Assembly: GCA_018881555.1 (NCBI GenBank)
Contig: JACAXG010000068.1
Coordinates: forward strand, 3,759,478 to 3,823,477
Direction: 5' to 3'
DNA length: 64,000 bases
Source: Amblyornis subalaris
Taxonomy: Eukaryota > Chordata > Aves > Passeriformes > Ptilonorhynchidae
Shown piece after piece: positions 46,801 to 63,579 of this stretch. Each line of letters starts with the position of its first letter. Positions within the stretch are counted from its first letter, which is position 1. Below the pieces are notes generated by a model that saw only the letters and a program-made list of their open reading frames with translations, made no database searches and was not told where the DNA came from. A program made the translations under genes and the position numbers.

Positions 46801-49786
46801 CCTCTTTCTTCAGCTAGCCCAGTGTCCTGCTATCCTCAAGCCTGCTCCTGTGCTGCTCCTCATGTCACTTGACTTGGTGGCCACTCGTGTTTACCTGACA
46901 GCTCCTTTCCACTGCCTCCTCTCGTCCTTCCACAGCTCTTGGAGCCACTTGAACTTACTTCAGACCCCTTGGCAGCAGAGCTGGTGATGCTCCCACTGCT
47001 CTCCCTGCAGTCACCAGCTCCGTCTGATCTCCACATGCTGCTGGAGCCTCCTCCCTGCCAGTTCCTGCAGGCAGAGGAGCAGCCTGGGGAGGTTCCCTGC
47101 ACACCTCATCAGTAAGCAAACAGCAATACTTTTCCACATGCTTATTAATTAGCTTCCATTGCATTCCCATTCCTTCCTGCTGTCATCTTTGCTCCCAAAA
47201 ACATTCAGCACCAGCAGGTCCTACTGGTGCATGTCTGGGGGGAGGATTTTGGAATTCTAGTGCAAAGGCAGCAGCACACCTCTCCCAGCCAGAAACAAAA
47301 CTTCAATTAGGACAGGTCTAGAGTGCGTAGCACAGTGCAAGTCTGTACTGCTTTGCAATGGATCAGTCACATTTTGGAATAAATCCCTTTGAGGAGTTAG
47401 CAAGTTGTTCCTTCATATTCTACAAGCTAATTCAGCAGTTAACACACTTAGAGGTGTTCCTACACCACAGGTTTTACACATCAGTGTGCCAATACCAAGT
47501 CTGTACCTTTCTCAAGAATGTTTTAAATCCTCACCAGTCCATGTGCGCTGAGAGGGGAGAATCACCAGCTGGCTTTCCTTAAGCACTTCAAGGGTAAGCT
47601 TGTTCAGACCTTACTAAGGCAGCCTTTAAGCCAGTGCTGTCCGCACGGAACTTCCCCAGCAGATGCCACAGAAAGAGTCTCCCAGGCTGAGAGGTCTGCA
47701 ATAAAACACTGAGTAACCCTTTTATTGGGGCGTTTTCCCCCTTTCCCAAAAGCTGAAGTCTCTCCTTGGGATGAAAAGCCACACTGGTTAGATGAAAGTC
47801 ACTCAAGTCACACAGTGCACGTAAACTGAAGCGTAACCCTCAGCGATGTGTTTCTTACCTATAATGCTCACCTGTTTGCTTAAAATTGTTTTAATCAAAA
47901 ACCCTGTCACAACTCTTAACTGATGTGTGTGGGCAGTGCTTCACACTGCCAGCGTGTGTTCAAAACCAACTCAAATATCACATAGCACCCGAAACAGCTG
48001 CTGAAAAATACACAACATCCAAAGCACTGGGACAAAAAGAGAGGTGAAGAACTATCAAGTGACAAGTTTGAAGAGTTCAGCTAAGAAAAGCAACAGCAGA
48101 CCAGCTTCCCAGATGCCAACCTTCTGTCGTAAACCCAAGAACGATAACTGTTCAAACTTTTAAGATCTATTTGCAGCAGAGATTAACTTCTCCAGGGTTT
48201 TTTTTTTAGCCTTGCCACTATTATTTCAATTTTTTAAAAGCTTTATCTCCTGGTATGACTCAGCTGGAAAGAGTGAGTCTACAATTTTGGCAAAGGCCTT
48301 ACCCTAGTCTTGGATAAGTTCATGCCTTGGACACTTGATGTAGACTCAGAAATGGTGCAATGTAATCACAAACAGTTTCCAAAAAGAGCAACAAATCCCT
48401 GACTAACCAAGCCTCGGGGTTAGTGTTCTGATTTCTCAAGCTAGACACAAGCCAAAGCAAGTCACTTGCTTTGTGAAAAGTGGAGGCTCTCTGTTGAGCC
48501 ACTCTTTTCATCACTTCCAAAGCTGCCCTCTGAGCTTTATTGATGAGGGATGGATTAGTCTTCGTCCAGAGGCAGTGGCCACTCCATCTGGACTGCATTG
48601 CCCTCACAGCACCAGGGGGAATAAGCCTTCACCTGTGAGCAGGAAGGCAACAGTGTTCTGTGTTTCTCTCTACAAAAGGTAGTGGAGAGATCCAAACTAA
48701 AACTAATTGGTTTTTTTCAGAGAACTTGGAATGGGCCTGGAAATCATCAGGAATCAGAGGAGCAGAAGCTTAAGTCAGCCAGCTCTGTGGTGGGAAGAAA
48801 TGTCAGTATTCGTATTTGTCATCTGAAGTATTACTACTTTCATTTGTACTAATTTATTAATTCTCAGGGGTCCTCATTCCTACCTTCTGCCTTTGTTTAA
48901 CTGCCAAAGATCACAACTTCCAGGCCCATTCCAACTTCCCTGAAAAAAAATTAGTTTTAATTTGGACCTCTTCTCTACCTTTTGTGTCTTCAGAGGTCCA
49001 AATAGAGCCTGATAAGTGCCAGTTTTCTGCATCTCAGGTTAAGAGAGGCAAAATTGTGGTTTGAGCAGCTATGAGGAATTATGACATATAGGCTGGAAAG
49101 ACAAAGGTTACTGCACTATGACAGTACTTGCAAGGTCCATTGTAATGTATCGGTGCCAGGGAAGTATGGGAGAGTTCAGCGTGTCGTGGACTGCATTCAA
49201 GAGCTTGTTTTCCCTCGTCCCTTGCACTTGCATGTTTGGCATGTCATGAGCAATGTTCGTATGACAGAACAGCTTGTAAAGTCACTTTGTAGCTGGCTCG
49301 AAGCACGTGTGGGGGCTTGGGGAGGGTGCCTGGCCGGGCACAACAGCACTGCAGGGAGCTGTATTCACAGACTAGCACAGAATACCCGGAGTTGGAAAGG
49401 AACCACCAGGCCCATCCCAGTCCAACTGCCTGGACAAAGCCTGTCAGAGCGTTGTGCTGCTCCGGGGAGAAGCGGGCCTGGGTTTCCTTTCAGAAGGCGC
49501 TACAGAGAGCTACGAGAGGTTCGTGACCGAGAGCAGGGGGGCAGAGGGGAGGGCGCACACAGTGCTGTCATTTCCCTGCTGGCACCAACCTCGGCGAGCT
49601 CAGGGTCGGTTGAAGCCTCTCCCATCCCGGCGCACGNTGCGCTACGAGCGCGCGGCTCCCCCGCCGCTGGGAAACCTTCCCCCCCCCGACCCCCAAAGTT
49701 CGAACGGTCCCCCCCGCTCCACGAGCCCTCCGGCTGGGCCCCGGCCACCCCTCGCCGCTCCCCTGCGCGCCCCGGCCCGCACTCAC
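43827..49786 (-). other. BLCAP: BLCAP intron (about 6 kb, no NNAT)
   Basis: The intron lies between the proposed first exon (donor GTGAGTGC at 49786) and the coding exon. In placental mammals the imprinted gene NNAT sits here. I looked for its short hydrophobic protein on both strands and found nothing similar, as expected for a bird. The intron is AT-rich with several A/T runs. It carries a reversed CR1 tail at 49366-49440, just inside the donor end. Confidence 0.6.
49366..49440 (-). mobile_element. CR1 LINE 3' end remnant
   Basis: Cacagaatacccggagttgg, then aaaggaacc and ccagtccaactgcctgg, match the diverged CR1 3' tail in reverse orientation. Confidence 0.65.
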
Positions 49787-50130
49787 CGCGCGGTGCCGCC
49801 GCCTCACGCCGCCATCCCGGGGCCGCCCTGAGGAGGGAGGGAGGGAGGGAGAGGCCGCCCGGGAGCCAGGGGACGCCCGCCGCCCGCCTCGGCAGGCGCC
49901 GCAGGCCCCACGCGGCCGCCCGGCTGTCCCCGGGAGCGCTCCCGGCCCCGGTGCGCTGCTGGTCCGCCGGCGGGACCGGNGGCGCGGGGAGCGGCGGCTC
50001 CGTCAGGAGGGTCCGGGCAGCCCCGCGCGGCGGGGAGCGGGGCGGGCCGGGCCGGCTGCGCCTGCGCGGGGGCCGCTCTGCGCCTGCGCACGGGGGGGCG
50101 TGAGGGCGGCGCTTCCTCGGGCGGCTCCGG
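49600..50130 (-). promoter_or_regulatory. BLCAP: CpG island and promoter of BLCAP
   Basis: A GC- and CpG-dense stretch upstream of BLCAP contains two NRF-1-type motifs, TGCGCCTGCGC at 50057-50067 and TGCGCCTGCGCA at 50079-50090. There is no TATA box. It contains the minus-strand donor at 49786. The upstream boundary is abrupt at about 50130, after which CR1 sequence begins. Activity in both directions is possible. Confidence 0.65.
49787..50050 (-). other. BLCAP: BLCAP non-coding first exon (5' end uncertain)
   Basis: On the minus strand a strong donor, CCGCGCG|GTGAGTGCGG, ends a GC-rich segment. No acceptor-containing alternative is seen. The start is placed between the donor and the NRF-1 motifs and is approximate. 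The link to the coding exon rests on strand, distance and the known BLCAP gene structure. Confidence 0.5.
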
Positions 50131-50189
50131 CAGCGTTCCTTGGGTGTTTGCTGGTTTTTAATTTTTGTATTTGCGGGTTCTTGTAATGG

Positions 50190-50590
50190 ACCACACGAGG
50201 TTACTTGGTCTGTTCAGCCTGGAGGAGAATGAGGAGGAGACTACGTCGCAGTCTACACCTTCCTCGCGAGGGGCAGCGGAGGGGCAGCGCCGATCTCTTC
50301 GCTCTCGTGACCAGGGACAGGACCCGAGGGAATGGCCTGAAGCTGGGTCAGGGGAGGGTTAGGCTGGATATTAGAAAAAGCTTCTTCACCCAGAAGGTGG
50401 TCGAGCACTGAACAGGCTCCCCAGGGAATGGTCACGGCCCCAAGGCTGCCAGAGCTCCAGGAGCGTTTGGACAATGCGCTCAGGCACGGGGTGGGATTGT
50501 TGGGGTCTCTGTGCAGGGCCAGGAGTTGAACTCCATGGTCGTGATGGGTCCGTTCCAACCCAGAATGTGCTGTGATTCTGTGATTATTAT
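50190..50590 (+). mobile_element. CR1 LINE fragment, 3' end complete
   Basis: It begins with ggttacttggtctgttcagc and includes ggttaggctggatattagaa, aaaagcttcttcacccagaa, gaacaggctccccaggg and ttccaacccagaatg. It ends with the typical CR1 tail repeat (tgtgattctgtgatt). A 5'-truncated copy in plus orientation adjoins the BLCAP CpG island. Confidence 0.9.
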
Positions 50591-50629
50591 TCAGTAGCGT
50601 TTGCATGCCCCATTGCACCACGTGCTGTG

Positions 50630-51085
50630 CTGTTTCAGAGCCATGCAGGATGGAGGAGCTGGCAGGGACCACCACAGGCCATCCAGCCACCTCCCTGCTC
50701 TGCTGGGTCCCCTGCAGCACAGTGCTCTGGATCGTGTCCGTGTGGCTTGGGAATATCTCCAGGGAAGGACCTCTGTGGGCACCACTGTTCAGGTGGAACT
50801 TCCAGTGTTCCAGTTCCTGTCTGTTACCTCATCCCATTGTTCAGCACCACTGTGGAGGGCCTGGCTCCATCATCTCCAGAACACCCTCCCTGCAGCTGCT
50901 TTCAGACATTGGTAAGGTCCCCTCTCGGTCATTTCTCCTCCAGCATAAACAGCCCCAGCTCCCTCAGCTTTTCCTCATAAGGGAGATGCCCCAGTCCCTC
51001 ATCATCTTCACAGCCCTCACCTAGACTGGCCTCCAGGAGGTCCATGTCTCTCCTGTACTGAGTAGCCCAAGGGAGCCCAAGGGAA
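50630..51085 (-). mobile_element. CR1 LINE fragment, reverse orientation
   Basis: Read on the minus strand it contains agagacatggacctcctgg, tatgaggaaaagctgaggg, agctggggctgttt and tggaagttccacctgaa, all typical of the 3' half of CR1. It faces the CR1 copy at 50190-50590 tail to tail, so the two could pair as an inverted repeat where they overlap in consensus. A 20-base A run follows at 51105-51124. Confidence 0.85.
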
Positions 51086-51104
51086 AGAAGAGAAATAGTC
51101 CAGG

Positions 51105-51124
51105 AAAAAAAAAAAAAAAAAAAA
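51105..51124. repeat. A20 homopolymer
   Basis: A run of 20 A lies next to the reversed CR1 fragment. Confidence 0.9.
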
Positions 51125-51129
51125 CACAA

Positions 51130-52800
51130 CTAAAAACCAAATACCAAGATTTGGTATTTTCGCAACCATTTAAAACCCACCCAGCCACACTTGCAGGGCC
51201 ACCCACATCTCCCACAGGGTTTTCCACTTGGCTGGCCCATGCATTTTATGGGTGTGATAAGACCTGCTCCCCCAATGGCCCAGCAGGCCTGTATCCAGCC
51301 TGGGATAGTTTCCCCCTGCTCTGTCATTATTCTGGGCTGACCTCTTTATGGGGTATTTAAATTCCTGGTTTATGGCACTGCATGGGAACAGCCCTAAAGC
51401 CTTTGGCTGATGCCAGCTCTGATGGCAGATGCTGGCTGATTCCCATGGCACTCCATGACCACGCAGGGGACCTCCTGGATCCCACCTGGATCCCAACACC
51501 CAAAGCAAGCAGATTTCATCTGGGGAGTTGGGCTGCTCCAAGCTGCTCTGGCACGTGCTGCTGGTTGCAGTCTGCAGGATTTATATTGGATTCAACCAGA
51601 AACAACTTCAGGTCTCCAAATGCTTTTACAAACTGCAATGTGGACCTTCATACCTAAGACTCCTGGCTGCATCCCCCTGCCCTGCTGTGGGAGCTGCATG
51701 CTCACTCGGGTTTTGTTTGGTTGTAGTTCCAGCTTTCTATACAGAAATTCCATTTTGCACTTGAAGCCTGGCTTGTGGAGCTGTGGCTGGAAGCAGTGTG
51801 AGCTCCTGGCCCCGTGGCACCTCTTCAGCAAGCAGGAAGAGAGAGGGATCGTCCAAAACTCGTATTTCAGCAGCTCTGCAGGCTGCATAGAGCCATCCAG
51901 TGGAGTGGATCTGTAAGGAGCTGCAAAGAGCATCTCTGGCAGGGAAGGGAAAGGTAATCCCAGGCCAGTGGGAACAGATTGTTCTGTGCAGGACAGGAGG
52001 CAATGGGGGTTTTGTGGTCTTTCTGTTCAAGTGGAAGCTTTTAAAGGACCTCTGGCTGTGCTCTGCTTGGGTTCTGGGGAATATTTCTTTTAATTATTTC
52101 CCTGTGCTTTGTTTAGCTGCTTGTAAGCAGTGTCTGTTCCAATCCCAAAAGCCACATCCGAGATGGAAAGGGCATACCCCTGAAAGCAGCACTGTCAGAG
52201 GCCAGGCAGCACCACCACCATCCTCCCACTGCTCTCTGTGAACACAACAAGGTGGTAACTTGTATTTTGTGAAAATAACTGAGGAGCACAGTGGTGCTGG
52301 TGTTTCTGCGTTCCCAGCTCAGGGCTGGCTGCAGCTCAGCACTCAGGGTCTGCTGAGCCAAGGCTCCCCAAAGCTCTGGGGACACCGTGGGTACAGAAAT
52401 TATACTGAGGAGGTTCTTGTGATGCAGCAGAGGGGTGAGCAGGTGGAGGGGTTTTAAAATGCTGCAAACAGAAGTTGGGAGCAAGAGAAGATTTTTCCTG
52501 CAAAAGAAAATAAACCCTTGCTGTGGCTGAGGGGTCAGACATACACTGTGGCCAACAATTAATTTGCAAACTGGCTCAAATGTGGTCAAGTGTGACAGAA
52601 CATGCATCTCTGAAACATGGCAATTGTGGAAGGTGAGATGTTAGAGCAGATGAATTCTTCTTTTTGCTGCAGATCAACCCCACTCCCCTGGTCCTGCCTG
52701 CATCAAATCCCAGCTGACCCAGGCGGTGTGCTAGAGACTTGGCAGTTCACAGTCTTACGGGGCCAACTGTACTGAAAGTAAAACCAACCAGGAGCAGCAC
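51130..52800. other. Intergenic region between BLCAP promoter and PIGT 3' end
   Basis: No conserved reading frame or RNA gene was recognised. Short open frames on both strands have no recognisable domains. The distal end may include PIGT 3' UTR. Confidence 0.45.
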
Positions 52801-53100
52801 AAATGTACAAAACACTCAAGTTTACTTCCAGCATCACTCCCAGCATGTAAGTTACCCCTCTCCCAAACAGAAGTCTTGTACCTCTCCCAATCCCATAGCA
52901 GTGCAGTTCAGTAGTCAGTGGGCTTAGAGACATTTCCCATCTTGGCAATGGAAGTGCTCTCTTAGCTTGTTGGATCCCAAAGAGAGATCCAGGCAGCAAA
53001 ACAGAGCACGCTACTTCCAGCAAGACAAGAGGCAGCAGTGCTCTGCTCCCTGAGTCTCCTCATGGAGCCCTGCAGCCAGTGCTGGCTGCCCTGGTTCCTC
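52800..53100 (-). other. PIGT: PIGT 3' untranslated region (end uncertain)
   Basis: Sequence follows the TAA at 53101-53103 on the minus strand. No canonical AATAAA lies close by. A variant AGTAAA (plus-strand TTTACT, about 52821) would end the transcript at about 52.80 kb, giving a UTR of about 300 bases. Confidence 0.4.
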
Positions 53101-58138
<5,038 letters not shown>

Positions 58139-58363
58139 CCCGCCGCCCGCCCCGCCCCGCGCCGCTTCCGCTTCCGCCCGCCCCGCCAATGGCGCCGCTT
58201 CCGGCGGTGCCATGGAGACGCTGCCTCCGCCCGGGCCGCGGGGCTGTCCCGGCCTGGGACCGGGAGCTGCTGAACGGAGCGAGCCTGGNGCCTGTGCGCG
58301 GGAAAGCGCCAGCCTGGCTGTGCCCACGCCTGCCCCCAGCCCCGGAGCGAGCGCCACCGCTTT

Positions 58364-58424
58364 CACACAATCGCAGAATATTCTGCGTTGGAAGGGACCC
58401 ACACGGATCTTCGAGGCCAACTCT
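58364..58424 (-). mobile_element. CR1 LINE 3' end remnant
   Basis: Acacaatcgcagaatattct, then gcgttggaagggaccc, matches the reversed 3' tail of CR1, upstream of the PIGT promoter. Confidence 0.75.
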
Positions 58425-58429
58425 GGTGG

Positions 58430-60490
58430 TTTCGGGAGGGTTAAGGCGCTCCCCGAGCGCTCCCTCCCACCGGCTTTGAAACTGCTGCTGCAGGGGAAGC
58501 CCTGGCACGGCCTGAGGGTGGATCCCTGCGGGGCTTTGCTGTGCCCGGGGACCCTGCNAGGACTGTGCCTGTCCCCGGGTGGCTTCCGCTTCTCAGCTCT
58601 TCCCNCGGCTGACGGCGCTCCCTCGCTCCTTGTCTCCTTTCGGGAGGGCAGCGTCTATCTCCGGGTGCAGAGCCATCCGGGAGCGCCCCGCTTCCAGCGT
58701 CTGCCAGCCCGGGGCCGCCCCGGGGGGAAGGGAACAGCAGCCGCAGCAAGGCAGCGCCGGCGGTGACGGTCCCGTGGAGCTCACACCGTCTCCCGTTCTC
58801 CCGGCGATGAGTTGAGAATAGTGATGATTTGCTCCAGTGGGAAATAAGCATAAAAATTATAACAACGTGTGGTTGTCACTTACCAGCTGCTGTACCTTGT
58901 TGATTACCTAGTTACTTGTTCAGATCTAAGGGCCTCATGCAACACTAACTTGGAATCAAATCCAGTTGAATTGACAATGTGATTCAGTATTTGTAAAGGG
59001 AGTTACTTTATAACTCTTTTTTCCCCCCTCTTGCTTATTAGGGGCATCACATGAAACCCAAAAGTTAGTATGCTCAGAAAAAAAATAAAACAGGTCATAT
59101 TTCCACAATGTTGTTGGGCTTGGGTTTTTTTTCACACNGGGCAACTCTGTGCAACAAGATACTGGTAGATAATAAAGGTTTAGATGCATTTTGGAAGTGA
59201 TCAGCCAAATTAAATGTAAAATCATCCATCTGTTAATCACCCTATACCTAGTTTGGGAAGTCTCTGTGCCGGGACCTGGAAAGTCATGACTCCTGGCCCT
59301 TTTTTCTCTTCTTGATCAGTTTCCCGTCTAATAAGCAGCTTAAGGCAGCACATGCGAAATATTTATGCTNCACTTAGATATGGGGCACTCCAGCCGGTCC
59401 CACAAAGGGTTGACTGACACAGGAGGAATGCAGTAATGTCTCAACACCCCCTGGGAAGCAGCCAGGATGAGGAGCATTCTCTGGCTTCCGTTGCTTATCT
59501 CCCAGGCTCCCTTCCTCATAAGGAACCATGGCTGTGCTGACACAGCCTGAGCAGGGACAGCACTTTCCTGGCCTGCAGCCACTGATAGTGGCAAGGGCCC
59601 TGTGGCCAGCTCTGTGCCCAGCTCCTCTTGGCCTAGCCTGCAGGGACCAAGCACAGTGGGCTGCAAAGTGGTGTCATGTTGGTGACTCTTCCTTCAGTCC
59701 TCTAGAGCAGCACTGGGGGAGCAGCTGCTGGTGCTGCTGCGTGTGTTGGTCTTCTCTGCACAGCTCATTTGTGTGGAAGTCCCCAGTGTGCTCACGGCCN
59801 GTGGTTCCAGCTCACCAGCACCCCAGCCCTGCTCAGGCCAGCTGTGTCTGTGCTGGCTCTCTCCCTCCTGGAGGCAGAGCCCAGGTTGCTCAGCATGGTG
59901 ACCTGCTGCACCAGCAGCCCTTCTCTGCCNAGGTCTGTGCTGTTTGCTCCTGCCCTGGGCGCAGGAACCATCCCTGGGCTGTGCAACAAGAGGCTTCATT
60001 TGCTCTGCATGGCACAATTNGCACGCTGGCTTTGCACTGCTCTCCCTCCTGCACTCCACTCTGAGCCCCCAAGCCTCNTGCTGTTTTCTCCCAATGACAC
60101 ACACACCCACTGCTTGGTTAGATCAGTGTTATTTCTNTCTGTGCCATCGTTAAGTGCTTGTCTGGACAGAACCTTTGTCAGTAGGGCAGGGGGAACTGGG
60201 ATCCTAAGGGATGGCATTCTGGGAACGGTGGGGCTGTGGGATGCTGAGCGTATTNGGGGAGTGAAGCAGGGAGTGTTAGCAGCAAAGCCTGAAGAGTTAA
60301 TTTTGGGAGCTTACAATACCCCTTTCCTTCTTTAGCTGCCAGGAGAACACGTGGAGGGAGAGGCGGGGAAAACCATCTCTCCCCTCTGGCAGGGCAGCAG
60401 TCCAGGATGGGGTTTACTGAGCACCAGCAGCTTTCCTTCTTCTGGGCTGGCAAGTCCGTACAGAGGAGGCTGGGAGCAGGGCAAAGCTGG
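58430..60490. other. Intergenic region between PIGT promoter and DBNDD2 3' end
   Basis: The first 350 bases are GC-rich and the remainder AT-richer. No protein frame was recognised. DBNDD2 3' UTR must begin at 60493 and run leftward, but I found no convincing minus-strand poly(A) signal, so its end is not placed. Confidence 0.4.
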
Positions 60491-60493
60491 CTG

Positions 60494-62239
60494 CTAGCTT
60501 CTCACCACCTGCTCTTTGGGACTGTCCTCCTGCAGGTCCTCCTCATCCGACTGCACCACGGGGGTCTCGGCCCCCTCCTCGCTGGTGTCCAGGCTGTTCA
60601 AATCCGTGGAGGCAGAAGATGTGGAGGAAATGCGAGACTTGCTCTCGGCTGCGCTGGGCACTTGCAGGTTGATCTCCTCTGGGCACTGGCTGGCGTCTGC
60701 CACAGGAGAAGAGAGAAAGAAAAAGGCTTTGGGAGGTTTATTGTTGCCTAGACTTCATGGATAGCCCCTCCACGACTCGTGGCTTATTCCTCAGTGGGCT
60801 GTGCATTCCTGGCTGCTCCCCATGCGGCTGCTGTGGCCATTCCCCACCTCACACCCCCAGCTTGGCTCAGGGCAGTTGCTGCACATTCCTTCCCCGTTTT
60901 TGGCAGTGGAGCCTTTTCCATCTTGCCTGAAACACGGCTCAGAGCCATGTTGTGTGAGGCTGTTGGCTGCAGCAGGAGAGGAGACTTTCAGTTTGACCTC
61001 ACTACAGAGTGTGAGAGGGGAGGAACGTGCTGGCACCCTGGGCTTTCCCTGTGGACCCAAGCCCAGCTCCCTGGGGTCTAGCTGGGAGGTGGAGGGGTTC
61101 TGCAGCCTTCCTGCTCAGCACAGTGAGCTCTGCAACATGGTGGGGACCTTGGGAATTGTGAGGAGACACTGACTGCTCTGCAGAAGCTTCAGGGAAAGGG
61201 AATTTGACCACAGACTCTGGAAGGTGCCTGGGCTCTCCTGTCTTCTGCAGTATAAAGGGATTTACAGGGGTCTGTATGTCTGGGCTCTGGAGGTGCATAC
61301 TGACGTGGAGCAGCCCAAGATGAGGCCCGTCCAACCTCACAGACCCCAGCACCAATGTCTGCCTTTGGGTGGGTGTGGATCTGCCCACAGGGTGGCCAGG
61401 GCTGAGGAAGGGCCAATGAGGGCACAGGAGGCAGGAGGGACTTCCAGCCTGGCCCACAAAAGGTTCAGGACTGCACATACCTGGCAGGGACCCAACAATG
61501 CTGCTCTCCTCTGTCCCACAGCCCAGAAACACGTCCACAGTGTCCTGGTCTGACAGGTCCAGCACGTCCATCTGCTCCAGCATGTCCACGTTCACCTCCA
61601 TGGAGGAAATGCTGCCTAAGGGGGCTGCAGAGACAGAGGCCAGTGAAAAGGTCAGTGAGAGTGCCAGGCAAACGGCACCATCAGCCCTGTGCAGGCAGGA
61701 TCCTGAGGAGGGAAACCAGCCTTGCCACAAGGAACTGAATTCTACTTGCTGGTAAGAGGCCCCCATCAAAATTGTGTTTCCTTAAAGCATCCCTCTGGAA
61801 GCCCCTGCTGTCTCACTGCAGTTCTTGTCCCTGCTCCAAACTGCTGTCTGGAGCAGCCTGCCTGAAGCCAGCGACTCTACAGGGCGCCAGCGCGGGTACC
61901 CATGTGCAGTGCCTTCAGTCAAGTGGTGTGAGTAATCCCCAGCACACCCACACACAGCCTGTGTGGTCCCATCTCNGTGCAGGACATGCATGTCCTGTTT
62001 AGACTGGGGATGTCCCACCAATCTCTAACCCTTGTGTCATTGTCCCCTGAGACTCCCCCAGCCCCGTGCTGGTGCCCACAGCACTTACGTCTCCGATGCT
62101 CTATCTGCAGGTGAGACATTGGGAAGAAGAAATCCACATCGTGCTGGAAAACCTCCTCAAAGAACTTCTGCCGGTCCCGTAGTTTCAGCTGCTGCTGCTG
62201 CATTTGCTCTGCATCCAGGTTCCGCTGGGCCTGCTCCAT
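60494..62239 (-). CDS. DBNDD2: Dysbindin domain-containing protein 2 (three exons, 165 aa)
   Basis: A small cytosolic protein with a dysbindin domain; the mammalian protein binds and restrains casein kinase 1. Minus-strand exons 62089-62239 (from the ATG), 61481-61624 and 60494-60696 sum to 498 nt, or 165 codons plus stop; human is about 161. The order is a Gln-rich start ([12 protein letters not shown]), a coiled basic stretch with [12 protein letters not shown], the [12 protein letters not shown] block, then [18 protein letters not shown] with an acidic DLSDQD segment. A Ser/Thr-rich region ([13 protein letters not shown]) and an acidic QSDEED tail follow. The blocks [17 protein letters not shown] and ADTP/ETP-QSDEE identify it against human DBNDD2. 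Junctions are GT-AG, phases 1 and 1. The frame remains open upstream of this ATG into an additional exon, so a longer N-terminus is possible. The neighbour of PIGT matches the human gene order. Confidence 0.93.
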
Positions 62240-63496
62240 GTCTGCTGGGGAGAAAAGGTGAGGAGAGTTGGACCAGGCAGGGCTGTCTGAGCCCTTCTGC
62301 CTGTCCCAGCTCACACCAGAGGGCTGTGCTGGATAGTTGGTGGTTCCCTTCTGCTTTGCTTTACCAGCACACACTGACTTAATCACCATGGATAGATGTT
62401 ACACACCAGAATGGCAGCGTCACCAGCACGTGCTGTGCTGGAGCCTCAGATCCCACCCTGAGGTGCAGGGCAGCCAGGAATGGGAAGCTTATACACTGTG
62501 TCCACGACTGCTGAAGGGAATTATCAAGAGGGAAAGGGAGCTGGTGTGAGATCAGCCGTGGTTTGCACACGTTCAAGTTTCGGTTTCCCTGCTACCAAAC
62601 AGAGGGCTGTCTGTGAATGCTAACGAGCAGGGGAACTCCCAGGGTCAAGAGCTGGCNTTAGTGCTCCAGGCTTTCTGGACTGAAAGATGCATAAGGAACA
62701 AAAGGAACCCACAAACCTGTCACCCCTGCCCGTGCACACCCCCGCCACCACGGTCGCTATAAATGCAGCCGCACCCACGCTCGCAGGCTCCCGCTCACAT
62801 CCCTGCTCACAGCCAGCTTGGCTTCTGCCTGCACAAACATTTTCATTCCTGTAATTCCTCACGCAGTTCACTGCCGGTGCCTGTGTCCCAGCTCACGGGA
62901 GGGAGTGATGGGAGCCCTGGGGCTGTTGTTGAAGATGTTGCTGCATCCCTGTGCCTCGTAACTCCCTTTTGGGTTGGGTACCCAAAATAACAAGGACCCA
63001 AGTGGGGCACAGAGAGGCTGTGGCTGGTGGCTCCAGCTGTTCCCAGGCTGGTGTTCGACCTCAGCCATTCCACATTTCCTTTCTGCTGCACTTGGCCCAG
63101 CCGGCACAAGGAAAATGTGATTATTGGAGCAGGCAGTGTAATAACCAAGGAAACCAAACAAACATCCTCTGCTCCTCCAGGCTGGGGAGGAGAGAACAGA
63201 GGGAGCAGCATCCCCACCCTGTCTGGCAGGAACAGGGGCAGGGGCAAGGACAGCAGGGGAGCTGGCTGTCAGCAGCATGGAGCAGCACAGGACCCGAATG
63301 GGAGAGAGGGAGTGAGCCCGGTGAGATGTCATGGAGATCAATGTCACATCTTCTTAAGAGCTCTTCAGGGCTTCTCTGCATCCCGTTTCTGGGGCATCCT
63401 CCAGTGAAACACCATCATCTGCAGGTGCCTGCCCCGGCGGGCAGGGTTGTGCTGGCAGCACCGCGTGGGGATGCACCGTGACTCAGGGCGACTCAC

Positions 63497-63579
63497 CACA
63501 CTCTCTCTGGAAGAGGCTCTGGTCCTCTGCTGGCTGCTCAGCGTCTTCCTGCACTGCCCGGGGCAGCAATCCTGGCTGC
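63497..63579 (-). CDS. DBNDD2: DBNDD2 upstream exon, in-frame N-terminal extension (partial gene)
   Basis: On the minus strand an acceptor (aaatctccctgcag) and a donor (GAGTGTG|GTGAGTCG) bound 83 bases. They splice in phase to the exon at 62241, giving ...QSLFQREC-D-MEQAQ. The frame is open through the whole exon and reads acidic and Gln-rich (EDAEQPAEDQ). It has no ATG of its own in this frame, so the start would lie further upstream, beyond this exon and perhaps beyond the window. Otherwise the exon is 5' UTR and translation starts at 62239. Longer DBNDD2 isoforms are known in mammals, but I cannot match this segment to them. Confidence 0.6.

Noticed and set aside
43827..49786. NNAT inside the BLCAP intron
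   Set aside because: No matching frame on either strand; expected to be absent from birds.
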